Source of the DNA: Oleisolibacter albus
GTDB lineage: Bacteria > Pseudomonadota > Alphaproteobacteria > Azospirillales > Azospirillaceae
Length of the DNA: 64,000 nucleotides
Direction of reading: 5' to 3'
Assembly: GCF_003336875.1 (NCBI RefSeq)
Contig: NZ_QGNJ01000005.1
Location: forward strand, 248,001-312,000
Shown: piece by piece, positions 55,020 to 64,000 of the stretch
Numbering within the stretch: the first letter of the stretch is position 1
How the letters are laid out: each line of letters starts with the position of its first letter
The notes under the pieces: generated by a model
Databases searched by the model: none
The model's input: the letters and a program-made list of their open reading frames with translations, nothing else
What the model was told of the DNA's origin: nothing
Program-made: the position numbers and the translations under genes

Positions 55020-56531
55020 ATGCAGCCCTGGACCGACGGTTACGTCACCGAAGTACCCTATACGGCCGGGCATCATGCCGCCATGATGCCGCGGAATCTG
55101 GCCCTGGCCCTGCTCTCGGCCGGCATACGCCCGCCGGATCTGGAGCCGGGCTTCACCTATTGCGAACTGGGCTTCGGCCGTGGCTTCTCCCTGGCGCTGA
55201 CGGCCGCGGCCAACCCGACGGGCCGTTTCTACGGCAATGACTTCAACCCGGACCACGTCGGCGAAGCCGCCGCCCTGGCTCTGCGCGCCGGGCTGGACAA
55301 CCTGACGGTCTCCGGCTGCGACTTCGCCGGCTACCGCGACGAGGACCTTCCTGCCTTCGACATCATCGCCCTGCACGGCATCTGGTCCTGGGTCGATGCC
55401 GGGCAGCGGGCGCTGCTGCTGGACTTCATCCGCCACCGGCTGAAGCCGGGCGGACTGGTCTATCTCGGCTACAATGTGCTTCCGGGCTGGTCCCAGCATC
55501 TGGGCCTGCGGCGGTTGATGCTGGACCGGCTGCTGGCGGAGGACGGGCCGCTCTCCCGGCGGATTCCGGCCGCCGTCGCCTTCGCCCAGTCGGTGGCCCG
55601 TGCCGGCGGCGGCTATTTCGCTGCCAATCCACAGGCCGCGCAGCGGCTGGAACTGCTGGCGGGCCGGCCGGTGGCCTATCTGGCCCATGAGTATTTCAAC
55701 CAGACCTGGGAACCCCACTACAGTGCCGACGTGGCGGCCGATCTGGCCGGCATCGGCCTGACCCTGGCCGCCTCGGCCCTGCTGGCCGATCAGATCGGGC
55801 TGGAGGCCCTGCCGTCGGATGCCCGCGCTCTGCTGGCCGCGGAATCCGACCCGGTGCGGCGGGAAAGCCTGCTGGATTTCCTGACCAATCAGCCCTTCCG
55901 CCGCGACATCTATGTCCGGGCCCCTCACCCCCTGTCGGCGGAGGAACGGCAGGCGCGGCTGTGGCACCAGCCCTTTCTGCGGCTGACAGCCCCGGAGTTC
56001 CTGCCATCCACCCTGGCCTTTCCCCGGGGGGAGATCCCCCTGGAACGGGATCTGGCGACACTGGTCCTGGAGACACTGGAGTCGGGACCGGCAACGGCGG
56101 CCGAACTGGCCCAAGGGTCCGGCGTCTTGGCTGATCTTCCCGCAGACCGGCTTACGGACCTGTTGCTGGCGCTGACGGCGGGCGACCATCTTGCCCCCGC
56201 GACCGGCATCGGCACGGATGCCCGGGCGGCCCGCCGGTTCAATGCCGAAGTGCTGGCACGAAGCCAGCGGGATGATGATTATGGCGCTCTTGCCTGTGCT
56301 GCCACTGGCGGGGCCATCGAGTTTGACCGGATTGAACGGCTGTTGCTTCTGGCCGAGCGATCCGGCGCCGATCCGGTCCGGTTCGCGGCGGACGCCCTTG
56401 CCCACGGGGCATCCCTGGACGACCTCGCAGCCCGCCCGCGCGGCCTGAAGCGCCGTCGGCAGCCACGTCTGTTCGCTCTGGCCGACAGCCTGCAACCCTG
56501 GTCCGCAGCTGAATCGCCAGGGCAATGTTGA
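55020..56531 (+). CDS. SAM-dependent methyltransferase with C-terminal regulatory-type domain
   Basis: A 503-residue protein. The N-terminal Rossmann methyltransferase has the SAM motif YCELGFGRGFSLALTAAANP near residue 47 and FYGNDFNPDHV for the acidic SAM contact. DIIALHGIWSWVDAGQRALL and PGGLVYLGYNVLPGWSQH are typical of the protein-methyltransferase family with a regulatory domain, and the long second half (about residues 200-503) contains winged-helix-like repeats. The target is unknown. It lies 109 bp ahead of a hybrid histidine kinase. Confidence 0.85.
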   Translation: MQPWTDGYVTEVPYTAGHHAAMMPRNLALALLSAGIRPPDLEPGFTYCELGFGRGFSLALTAAANPTGRFYGNDFNPDHVGEAAALALRAGLDNLTVSGCDFAGYRDEDLPAFDIIALHGIWSWVDAGQRALLLDFIRHRLKPGGLVYLGYNVLPGWSQHLGLRRLMLDRLLAEDGPLSRRIPAAVAFAQSVARAGGGYFAANPQAAQRLELLAGRPVAYLAHEYFNQTWEPHYSADVAADLAGIGLTLAASALLADQIGLEALPSDARALLAAESDPVRRESLLDFLTNQPFRRDIYVRAPHPLSAEERQARLWHQPFLRLTAPEFLPSTLAFPRGEIPLERDLATLVLETLESGPATAAELAQGSGVLADLPADRLTDLLLALTAGDHLAPATGIGTDARAARRFNAEVLARSQRDDDYGALACAATGGAIEFDRIERLLLLAERSGADPVRFAADALAHGASLDDLAARPRGLKRRRQPRLFALADSLQPWSAAESPGQC

Positions 56532-56640
56532 CGTGTTAACAGGCTGCATGCGATGGTCTGCAGTTGTGGTGGATACACCCAACCGTCTGGCGAGCCAGCC
56601 GTCTTCCCCCGGAAGTTTCAGGCCCGCCCAAGGAGCAGCG

Positions 56641-59600
56641 GTGACCGACAGGTTCGATGCAGCGGTGCGCCGCATGCAGGCCCGGCCAATCTTCGGCTGG
56701 CTGCTGCTTTCCCTTCTGTTGACCCTGTCCCTTTCTGCAACCGCACAGGACGGCAAGCGCGCGGCCAATCCGTGGGATGGGTTCGCCTCGATCGTTTTTC
56801 ACGACCTGACAACCCGCGCGGGACTGCCCCACGACACTGTCAGCGCCATGGCGCAGGACAAGGACGGGCTGATCTGGATCGGCACCTTCGGCGGGCTGGC
56901 CCGCTTCGACGGCTACCGTGTACGGGTCATGGAGGGGAAGGGCGACAATGCCCTGCCCGACACCTATATCCGGGCCCTGCTGCCGCTGGAGGATGGCGGC
57001 CTGCTGGTCGGCACCAATGCCGGCGGTCTGGCCCGCTACGACACGCGCTCCGACCGGTTCCGGACCTACCCGGTGGGCGAGAACGGAACGGCGCATGCCA
57101 AGATCTTCGCCCTGGCCCCCGCCCATGACGGTGGTGCCTGGATCGCCAGCGAGTTGGGGCTGGACCATCTCGATATCGCCAGCAACAGCATCCGCCATGT
57201 GCCGATCCTGGTGAAAGGCGAACCGGGACCGAAACCCCAGCGCCTGTTCGGTGTGCTGGAGGACAGCCACGGCAATCTCTGGATCGGCGGACGCTTCGGC
57301 CTGGCGGTCCGGCGTCCGGGCGGCACGCTTTTCGAACGGCTGAAGGCCGACGGGCCGGCGGCACAGTCGGTCCTGGAAGGTGAGACCTGGTCCCTGTTGG
57401 AAGACAGCCACGGACGCATCTGGTTCGGGACCGGCTTCTCCGGCGTCGGCTATATCGACCCCCGCGATGGCATCGCCCATACCCTGCCGGGATTGAGCGA
57501 GCCGGGCGGCGTCGCCAAGCGGCGCACGGTGCGCGCCATTCTAGAGGTGGAGCCGAACCGGTTCTGGCTGGGAACGGACGGTGCCGGCGTCATCGTGCTG
57601 GACATGGACACCGGCTATCTGGACCGGCTGGTCAATGACCCCGCCATACCCACCAGTCTCAACGGCGACGGCATCCGCACCCTGGTCCGCGACAGCACCG
57701 GCAATATCTGGGTCGGCACCCATCGGGGCGCAGAGCGCCACGACAGTCAGGCGCAGACCGTGCAGAGCATGTTCGCCTCGCCGCTGACCAAGCACGGGCT
57801 TTCCCAGGCCGGCGTGTTTTCGTCGGCCACCGACGCCCAGGGCCGTGTCTGGACCGGACAGGCGTTGGGGGTCATCGATGTGCTGGATCTGGTCAAGGAC
57901 GAGATCCACCGGCTGCGTCTTCCCGAACCCCAGGCCGGGCGTGATGTGCAGGCCCTGTTCCGCCTGCCCGACGGCGACATGCTGGCCGGATCGCGCGGCA
58001 TCGCCCGCATTGATGGCCGGACCCTGGCGGTCACGCCGTCCGCCATCCCCTGTGTCGATGACAAGGTGGTGCTGTTCATCGGACTGGATGGCGACACGCT
58101 GCTGGTCGGCACCTATGACGGGCTCTACCGTGTTGCCGCCGGCACCGGAGCCTGCAGCGTTCAACGCAATGTGCCCGACGATCCCACCAGTCTGGTCGAC
58201 AACCATGTGCGGATCGCGATCCGCCTCGGCGATGGCCGGTTCCTGGTCGGAACCGCCGGTGGCCTCAGTATCGGGGATCCCGGCGCCACGGGCTTTCGCA
58301 ATGTGCGTGCCGACCCAGCCAATCCGCATGGATTGCCGCACGGCTACATCACCGCCATCGTGCCGGATCGGGACGGGCGCGTCTGGTTCAGCACCTCGGG
58401 CGGCGGCATCGCCATGACCACCATGGCCGATCTGGCCGGCACACCGCAGTTCAAGGTCATCGATCGGCATCAGGGGCTGCCGGCCGACAATGTCGATTCC
58501 ATGATGGCGGACGAGAGCGGCCGCCTGTGGGCGGCCACCCCCAACAGTCTGGTCATGGTCGACATGTCGAGCCTGGCCGTGCGTCCCCTGGGGGAGCGGG
58601 ACGGACTGACGGTGGACAGTTACTTCATCCGTTCGGTCGGGCGAGGTCCCCAGGGCGAGCTGCTGTTCGGCGGCCCCGGAGGCCTGTCGATCGTCAATCC
58701 AGAGCCGGTCAGCGGCCAGGGGGCCGCCGCCAGACTGGCGATCACCGCAATGTCCATCAACCAGCACCCGGTTGCCCCCGGTGCCCTGCCCGGCCCCAGC
58801 CGCCCGCTGACGCTGGATGCCGACGAGCGGAACCTGACGCTCGATTTCGCCCTGCTGGACTACCGGGCCCGCGGCGATCTGCGCTACAGCTATCGGCTGG
58901 AGGGCTTCGACCAGGACTGGATCGTCAGCACCCAGGGGCTGCCCGGAGCCACCTACACCAACCTGCCCGCCGGGGAATATCTGTTGCGGGTCCGGGCGTT
59001 CCGGACCGGCACCGGGACGGTGGCGGGAGAAATCGCCTTCCCCATCCTGATCGAGCCGCACTGGTACGAGACCTGGTGGCTCCGCGTCCTGCTGGGGGCC
59101 GCCGCCCTGGGCGGCATCCTGCTGATCGTCCAGGCACGAACTGCTTTCCTCCGCCGCAGGCAGCAGGAGCTGGAGGCTATCATCGAGGATCGGACCCGCG
59201 ATCTGCTGGACAGCAACGAGCGTCTGGCCGAGGCCAAGGAGGCGGCCGAACAGGCGGCAGAGGCGAAATCGGCCTTCCTGGCCAGCATGAGCCATGAGAT
59301 CCGGACACCGTTGAACGGCGTCATCGGTTTCAACGATCTGCTGCTGGAGACACCGCTGTCCGGCGAACAGCGGCAGTGGGCCGAGGTGGTGCGCGATGCC
59401 GCCCGTTCGCTGCTGGTGGTCGTCAATGACGTGCTGGACCTGTCACGCGCCGAATCCGGGCGGATGGAGCTGCTGCCGGAACCGTTCGAACTGACATCCT
59501 TCGCCCAGGGCACCGCCCGCATCATCGCCGCCGCCGCCGCGGAAAAGGGGCTGGTCCTGACGGTGCAAACGGCCCCGGACCTGCCGCGCTGGGTCCTGGG

Positions 59601-60774
59601 CGATTGGCACCGGCTGCGGCAGGTCCTGCTGAACCTGCTGAACAATGCCGTAAAGTTCACGGCCGCCGGCGGCATCACTCTGTCACTGACGCGCGAGGGC
59701 GGGCTGGTGCGTGTGGCCGTGCGTGATACCGGCATTGGCATTCCCTCGGACAAGCGGCACCGCCTGTTCCAGCGCTTCAGCCAGGTCGACGCCTCCACCG
59801 CCCGCAAATATGGTGGCACCGGTCTGGGATTGGCCATCTCCAAAGCCATCATCGAGCGCATGGGCGGTGAGATCGGTGTCGAGACGCAGGCGGGTGTCGG
59901 CAGCACCTTCTGGTTCACCGTCCCACTGCCCGAGACCGATGCACCCGCCGATCACCGGGCGGAGAGCCCTGTCGGCGAGGGCGGTCGGCCGCTCCGCATC
60001 CTGCTGGCCGAGGATCTGCCCGCCAACAGGATGCTGGTGGGCGCCATGCTGTCCAAGGCGGGCCATCAGGTCATCCTGGCCGAGGATGGCGCCCGTGCCC
60101 TGGAACTGGCGATCCAGGGCGGCTTTGACCTCATCCTCATGGATGTGCAGATGCCGGTCATGGACGGGCTGGCGGCCACCCGCGCCATCCGCCGGCTGCC
60201 AGATGCCAAGGTGGCCGCGGTTCCCATCCTGGCACTGACGGCCAATGCCCTGCCCGAGGAAGTCGCGCGCTGCCGTGCAGCCGGCATGGACGACCATGTG
60301 CCGAAGCCCGTCGATCGCGCGGTGCTGCTGACCGCCCTGACCCGGTGGGGCGGCGGCGAGAACAGCCCGCCATCCGCCCAGGGGCGGACCGCGACGGCGC
60401 CACCCGCCCATCCCGACCTGCCCCTGGACACCGACGTCTGGTCGGCCCTGGGGCAGAGTGTCGGCTCCCAGGTCCGGGCGGAACTTCTGGACATGTTCCG
60501 CGACGGCACCCGCAGTCGGCTGGAGCGCTTGCGGGCCGACACCGGGACGCTGGAGGTGGTGCGGCATGAAGCACACGCCCTGGTCTCCATGGCGGCCAGC
60601 ATCGGCTTCACCGCCCTTGCCGATGCCGCCCGCCGCACCGAGCAGGCGGCCCGGCGCGGCGACCGGGATGCGGTGGACACGGCCCTGACCGATCTGGAAC
60701 GTCTGGCGGCAGCGGCCCTGAAGGCGGCCGATGCCCTGGCCATCGCACCGGGCACCGATGCTGCCGCCGACTGA
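56641..60774 (+). CDS. Propeller hybrid histidine kinase (Reg_prop/Y_Y_Y-HisKA-HATPase-REC-HPt)
   Basis: A 1377-residue one-protein phosphorelay from a GTG at 56641 (AAGGAG 5 bp upstream). Order: signal peptide; periplasmic beta-propeller repeats of the form [37 protein letters not shown] and others; Y_Y_Y domain ([13 protein letters not shown]); transmembrane helix near 812-831; coiled linker; HisKA with His885 in [14 protein letters not shown]; HATPase with [18 protein letters not shown]; receiver with Asp1168 ([13 protein letters not shown]); C-terminal HPt with His1312. It likely senses a periplasmic ligand; relatives often control polysaccharide use. No response-regulator output gene is adjacent. 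Confidence 0.93.
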   Translation: MTDRFDAAVRRMQARPIFGWLLLSLLLTLSLSATAQDGKRAANPWDGFASIVFHDLTTRAGLPHDTVSAMAQDKDGLIWIGTFGGLARFDGYRVRVMEGKGDNALPDTYIRALLPLEDGGLLVGTNAGGLARYDTRSDRFRTYPVGENGTAHAKIFALAPAHDGGAWIASELGLDHLDIASNSIRHVPILVKGEPGPKPQRLFGVLEDSHGNLWIGGRFGLAVRRPGGTLFERLKADGPAAQSVLEGETWSLLEDSHGRIWFGTGFSGVGYIDPRDGIAHTLPGLSEPGGVAKRRTVRAILEVEPNRFWLGTDGAGVIVLDMDTGYLDRLVNDPAIPTSLNGDGIRTLVRDSTGNIWVGTHRGAERHDSQAQTVQSMFASPLTKHGLSQAGVFSSATDAQGRVWTGQALGVIDVLDLVKDEIHRLRLPEPQAGRDVQALFRLPDGDMLAGSRGIARIDGRTLAVTPSAIPCVDDKVVLFIGLDGDTLLVGTYDGLYRVAAGTGACSVQRNVPDDPTSLVDNHVRIAIRLGDGRFLVGTAGGLSIGDPGATGFRNVRADPANPHGLPHGYITAIVPDRDGRVWFSTSGGGIAMTTMADLAGTPQFKVIDRHQGLPADNVDSMMADESGRLWAATPNSLVMVDMSSLAVRPLGERDGLTVDSYFIRSVGRGPQGELLFGGPGGLSIVNPEPVSGQGAAARLAITAMSINQHPVAPGALPGPSRPLTLDADERNLTLDFALLDYRARGDLRYSYRLEGFDQDWIVSTQGLPGATYTNLPAGEYLLRVRAFRTGTGTVAGEIAFPILIEPHWYETWWLRVLLGAAALGGILLIVQARTAFLRRRQQELEAIIEDRTRDLLDSNERLAEAKEAAEQAAEAKSAFLASMSHEIRTPLNGVIGFNDLLLETPLSGEQRQWAEVVRDAARSLLVVVNDVLDLSRAESGRMELLPEPFELTSFAQGTARIIAAAAAEKGLVLTVQTAPDLPRWVLGDWHRLRQVLLNLLNNAVKFTAAGGITLSLTREGGLVRVAVRDTGIGIPSDKRHRLFQRFSQVDASTARKYGGTGLGLAISKAIIERMGGEIGVETQAGVGSTFWFTVPLPETDAPADHRAESPVGEGGRPLRILLAEDLPANRMLVGAMLSKAGHQVILAEDGARALELAIQGGFDLILMDVQMPVMDGLAATRAIRRLPDAKVAAVPILALTANALPEEVARCRAAGMDDHVPKPVDRAVLLTALTRWGGGENSPPSAQGRTATAPPAHPDLPLDTDVWSALGQSVGSQVRAELLDMFRDGTRSRLERLRADTGTLEVVRHEAHALVSMAASIGFTALADAARRTEQAARRGDRDAVDTALTDLERLAAAALKAADALAIAPGTDAAAD

Positions 60775-60789
60775 GCGGCGACCCCGCGC

Positions 60790-61917
60790 TCAGGCCGGGC
60801 CGCCGCCCAGTATCCCGGTGCGGTAGAGCACAACCTTGATGCCGCCATGCAGCACCGGGCCGGTGGTGGGCAGGAACGGCAGGCCGGTGGTGCGGGCCAG
60901 CACCGGCTCGTTGGTGATGACACCGACGCGCCAGCCCTGGAACCGCTGCATCAGCGTCTGACCCAGCACATGGTAGAGGCCATAGAGCTGCTTGGTGTCG
61001 CCGATGCGCCCGCCATAGGGCGGGTTGACGATGACCAGGCCGGGCGGCCCGTCCGGCCGTTCGAGATTGCTGATGGCGTGGTGATGGAAACTGGTCCAGC
61101 CGGCCACACCGGCCCGCTCGGCATTGGCCTGGCTCATGCGGACGGCGCCGGCATCGCGGTCGCTGCCCTGGAAGCGGACGGCCGGGACCACGGGGGTGCC
61201 GCTGGCCCGCAGCGCCGCCCAGGCGTCGGCATCGAAACCGGCCAGCTGCTCGAACGCGAAGGCACGCGCACGGCCGGGATACAGGCCGGCCGCCATCTCC
61301 GCCGCTTCCAGCACGAAGGTGCCGGAACCGCACATGGGATCGACCACCGGCTCCCGCCCGTCATAGCCGCACTGGCGCAGGAACAGGGCCGCCAGTGTCT
61401 CGCGCATGGGCGCCTTGTTCACCGCCTCCTTGTGGCCGCGCTTGTGCAGGGACTCGCCCGAGGTGTCGATGCTGATGGTGCACAGGTCGTCGTCGATGCG
61501 GGCCTTGACCACCAGTGCCGCCTCGTCGGACACGGGCGCGCCCAGCTCCTCGGCGATGGCCCGGCTGATGCGCTGGGCCGCGGCCCCGGCATGATAGATC
61601 CGGGAATTGGCGCAACTGGCCTCGACCCGGACCGGAACGTCGGGGCGCAGGACCTCCGCCCAGGGGAACTTCCGCGACCGCTTGTCCAGCTGCGCCAGAT
61701 GCAGGGCACGGAAGGCGCCGATGCGCGCCAGCACCCGCGTGGCCCCGCGCAGCATCAGGTTGGCGCGCCAGACCTGTGGCCAGCCGCCCATGGTCACCAC
61801 ACCGCCCTTGACCGGCTTCAGCCCGGTGAAGCCGCACGCCTTCATCTCGGCGCAGAGCATGGCTTCCAGGCCGGGGGTGGTGACGACGAAGATCTCGAAA
61901 GTGCCGCTCGTGTCCAT
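60790..61917 (-). CDS. THUMP-domain SAM-dependent RNA methyltransferase (RlmL/YcbY N-terminal type)
   Basis: A 375-residue enzyme likely to make m2G in 23S rRNA. The N-terminal THUMP region begins GTFEIFVVTTPGLEAMLCAE; SGESLHKRGHKEAVNKAPMR and the SAM motif VVDPMCGSGTFVLEAAEMAA follow, with the catalytic VIVNPPYGGRIGD. The start at 61917 (MDTSGTFEIF) is used; the longer frame upstream is GC-rich leader. It is convergent with the kinase gene (15 bp) and 122 bp after the FadJ-type gene. Confidence 0.92.
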   Translation of the reverse strand: MDTSGTFEIFVVTTPGLEAMLCAEMKACGFTGLKPVKGGVVTMGGWPQVWRANLMLRGATRVLARIGAFRALHLAQLDKRSRKFPWAEVLRPDVPVRVEASCANSRIYHAGAAAQRISRAIAEELGAPVSDEAALVVKARIDDDLCTISIDTSGESLHKRGHKEAVNKAPMRETLAALFLRQCGYDGREPVVDPMCGSGTFVLEAAEMAAGLYPGRARAFAFEQLAGFDADAWAALRASGTPVVPAVRFQGSDRDAGAVRMSQANAERAGVAGWTSFHHHAISNLERPDGPPGLVIVNPPYGGRIGDTKQLYGLYHVLGQTLMQRFQGWRVGVITNEPVLARTTGLPFLPTTGPVLHGGIKVVLYRTGILGGGPA

Positions 61918-62000
61918 GGCCGCCTTGATAGCCCGGCCACCCCGGGGCGGCGAGGGGCATTCGCGCATGCCTCGCCCGTGCGGCCGCCCCGGCGGTTCCC

Positions 62001-62030
62001 CGGCCGCCGCCCCGGTACGGGCGGCGGCCG
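62001..62030 (-). terminator. Hairpin after the FadJ-type gene
   Basis: A perfect 12-bp stem (62001-62012 with 62019-62030) with loop CGGTAC lies 10 bp after the stop on the minus strand. There is no T tract, so it may be a stability stem rather than an efficient terminator. Confidence 0.45.
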
Positions 62031-62039
62031 GGTCCCGGA

Positions 62040-64000
62040 TCACAGGTCCTTCAGCCCCTTCCCTTCCGCCACCAGCCGTTCCAGCAGCGGCGACGGCGTC
62101 CACCAGCGGGCGCCATAGGTTTGGGCATAGTGGCGGATCTTCTCCAGCGCCGCCGGCAGGCCGATCTCATGCTCCGCCCAGAACATGGGACCGCCGCGAT
62201 AGGCCGGGAAGCCGTAGCCATAGAGATAGACGATGTCGATATCGCCGGCCCGGTAGGCCATGCCCTCGCGCAGCACCTCGCAGCCGATATTGAACAGGGC
62301 CAGGAAGCAGCGCTCCACGATCTCCTGGTCGCCGATCGTGCGCTGGGGCAGACCGACCTCGGCCGCCGCCTGGGCGATCAGCCCCGCCGTCACCGCCGAC
62401 GGCTTCGGCGTGCGGTCGCCGGGGACATAGTCATAGACACCGGCCGAGGTCTTCTGCCCCAGCCGCCCCGCCTCCACCAGCAGGTCGCCCAGCCGGCCGC
62501 TGCGCGGATCGAAACTCTCGGGATCGCGGTCCTGACGCGACTTGTAGCCGATATCCAGCCCGGCCAGATCCATCATCTGGAACAGGCCCATGGGCATGCC
62601 GAACTCCACCAGGGCCTTGTCGACCTGCTGCGGCGGCGCCCCCTCCAGGGCCAGGATGTTGGCCTCGCGGCCATAACCCTCCAGCATGCGGTTGCCGATG
62701 AAGCCGAAGGCGTTGCCGGCGACCACGCCGACCTTGCGGATGCGCTTGGCCACCTCCAGCGCCGTGGCCAGCACGTCGGGGGCCGTCCGCTCCCCGCGCA
62801 CGATCTCCAGCAGCTTCATGACATTGGCCGGGCTGAAGAAATGCAGGCCCAGCACATCCTGCGGCCGCCCGGTGTAACCGGCGATGGTGTCGATGGAGAG
62901 ATAGGAGGTGTTGCTGGCCAGGATTGCACCGGGCCGGGCCACCCTGTCCAGGCGCTGGAACACCTGTTTCTTCACCTCCAGCGTCTCGAACACGGCCTCG
63001 ATGATGAGGTCGGCCCCGGCCAGATCGTCATAGGACAGGGTCGGTGTCAGCAGGCCCATGCGGGCCTCGACCTGTGCTGTGGTCAGCCGCCCCTTGGCCG
63101 CAGTGGCCTCATAATTCCTGCGGATGATGCCGAGGCCGCGGTCCAGCGCCTCCTGGCTCATTTCCAGAAGCGTGACGGGGATGCCGGCATTGGCGAAGGT
63201 CATGGCGATGCCGCCGCCCATGGTGCCCGCGCCGATGACGGCGACCTTCGTCACCGGCCGCGGCTTGACCTCGGCCGGCAGACCGGGGATGCGCGTCACC
63301 TGCCGCTCGGCGAAGAACACATGCTGCAGGGCCTTGGCCTGGCTGTGGCGCAGACAGTCCATGAACAGCGCGCCCTCGCGGGCGATGCCCTGGTCGAAGG
63401 GCAGCGTCACCGCCGCCTCCACCGCATCGATGATGCGCTGGGGAGAGAACAGGTTGCGCTTCTCCTTGGCGACGCGCAGGCGGGCGGCGGCGAAGAACCC
63501 GTCCGGCACCGCCGGCGGCGGCAGGTCGCGCACCCGGCGCCGCGCCGTGCCGGCCTTGCCGCGGGCGAAGGCGACGGCCGCCTCCAGCAGATCGCCCTCC
63601 ACCAGCTGGTCGATGGCCCCGAGCGTGTGCGCCTGGGCCGCCGGGATGGGATCGCCGGAGATCATGGCCTGCAACGCCGCCTCCACGCCCACCAGCCGCG
63701 GCAGGCGCTGGGTGCCGCCGGCACCGGGCAGGATGCCCAGCTTGACCTCGGGCAGGCCGACCTGGGCCTTGGCGAGCGCCACCCGGTAGTCGCAGCTGAG
63801 CGCCACCTCGAAGCCGCCGCCCAGGGCGGTGCCGTGCAACGCGGCGACGATGGGCTTGGCGAAGGCGTCCATGGCCGCCAGCACCTCCGGCAGGCCGGGG
63901 GGCTTCATGCCGCTGGCGAATTCGGTGATGTCGGCGCCGGCCATGAAGGTGCGCCCGGCGCAGGCGATGACCACGACCTGCACCGCCGGATCGGCCGCCG
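62040..64000 (-). CDS. Bifunctional enoyl-CoA hydratase / 3-hydroxyacyl-CoA dehydrogenase (partial, N-terminus beyond window)
   Basis: A FadJ/FadB-type beta-oxidation enzyme open to the right edge; about 653 residues are visible and the first several tens are missing. The hydratase domain keeps both catalytic Glu segments (ALGGGFEVALSCDYRV and LPEVKLGILPGAGGTQRLPR). The dehydrogenase begins with VAVIGAGTMGGGIAMTFANA and has LGLHFFSPANVMKLLEIVRG and KVGVVAGNAFGFIGNRML. The end carries the second HADH helical domain. Substrate chain length cannot be read. FadA is not in the window. Confidence 0.95.
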   Translation of the reverse strand, partial: AADPAVQVVVIACAGRTFMAGADITEFASGMKPPGLPEVLAAMDAFAKPIVAALHGTALGGGFEVALSCDYRVALAKAQVGLPEVKLGILPGAGGTQRLPRLVGVEAALQAMISGDPIPAAQAHTLGAIDQLVEGDLLEAAVAFARGKAGTARRRVRDLPPPAVPDGFFAAARLRVAKEKRNLFSPQRIIDAVEAAVTLPFDQGIAREGALFMDCLRHSQAKALQHVFFAERQVTRIPGLPAEVKPRPVTKVAVIGAGTMGGGIAMTFANAGIPVTLLEMSQEALDRGLGIIRRNYEATAAKGRLTTAQVEARMGLLTPTLSYDDLAGADLIIEAVFETLEVKKQVFQRLDRVARPGAILASNTSYLSIDTIAGYTGRPQDVLGLHFFSPANVMKLLEIVRGERTAPDVLATALEVAKRIRKVGVVAGNAFGFIGNRMLEGYGREANILALEGAPPQQVDKALVEFGMPMGLFQMMDLAGLDIGYKSRQDRDPESFDPRSGRLGDLLVEAGRLGQKTSAGVYDYVPGDRTPKPSAVTAGLIAQAAAEVGLPQRTIGDQEIVERCFLALFNIGCEVLREGMAYRAGDIDIVYLYGYGFPAYRGGPMFWAEHEIGLPAALEKIRHYAQTYGARWWTPSPLLERLVAEGKGLKDL

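Overview
This is a GC-rich, gene-dense chromosomal window with the gene content and operon layouts of an alphaproteobacterium, most like the Rhodospirillales / Azospirillaceae. Markers for this are a Ros/MucR regulator, a cytochrome bc1 chaperone next to DUF177-rpmF-plsX-fabH-ihfA-merR, the rpiB-glyA-nrdR-rib-nusB-thiL run, a class I PHA synthase, an H+-pyrophosphatase, a HemB with an Asp-type metal site, and the circularly permuted ATP-grasp/alpha-E pair. I see no insertion sequence, prophage, CRISPR array or rRNA. There is one tRNA, tRNA-Pro(GGG). The window looks like core chromosome rather than an island.

Layout. 1-5.3 kb (minus): a lipoprotein, a class I aminotransferase (AlaC/DapL type), homoserine dehydrogenase, class II fructose bisphosphatase and RecJ (cut by the left edge). 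5.5-7.3 kb (plus): PHA synthase. 7.3-11.9 kb (minus): rplM-rpsI, then GNAT-argC-gamma carbonic anhydrase, separated by an opposite-strand MFS gene. 12-17.9 kb: a small glycine-zipper lipoprotein, a thioesterase, an atypical crotonase, O-acetylhomoserine sulfhydrylase, and mntP behind a recognisable yybP-ykoY (Mn2+) riboswitch with its own promoter; then a lone receiver domain, CutA, a small ORF and tRNA-Pro. 18-25.7 kb: two unknown genes, a lytic transglycosylase, the lipid/ribosome/IHF operon and divergent bamE. 25.7-28.6 kb: hppA and a FliL-like membrane protein. 28.7-36.1 kb (minus): a long operon for one-carbon, riboflavin and thiamine cofactors, in which RibBA carries a cyclohydrolase domain without its zinc cysteines (RibBX form). 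36.6-38 kb: a MucR-type regulator and an LdtR-like MarR. 38-45 kb: beta-hydroxyisobutyryl-CoA hydrolase, a lipid kinase, a phosphoesterase, hemB, a secreted unknown and two alpha/beta hydrolases. 45-51.8 kb: ornithine/lysine decarboxylase, a flavin reductase, a motB with no motA beside it, the ATP-grasp/alpha-E pair and the N-degron leucyltransferase bpt. 51.9-64 kb: an unknown 532-residue protein, an iron-type alcohol dehydrogenase, a regulatory-type methyltransferase, a 1377-residue propeller hybrid histidine kinase, an rRNA methyltransferase and a FadJ-type beta-oxidation enzyme (cut by the right edge).

The observations I rate highest are a perfect EF-hand loop in the MotB periplasmic linker, the Mn2+ riboswitch controlling mntP, the ATP-grasp/alpha-E pair next to the N-end-rule transferase, and two operator-like palindromic regions beside poorly known genes. 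All function calls come from reading translated sequence and recalled family motifs; no search was run.
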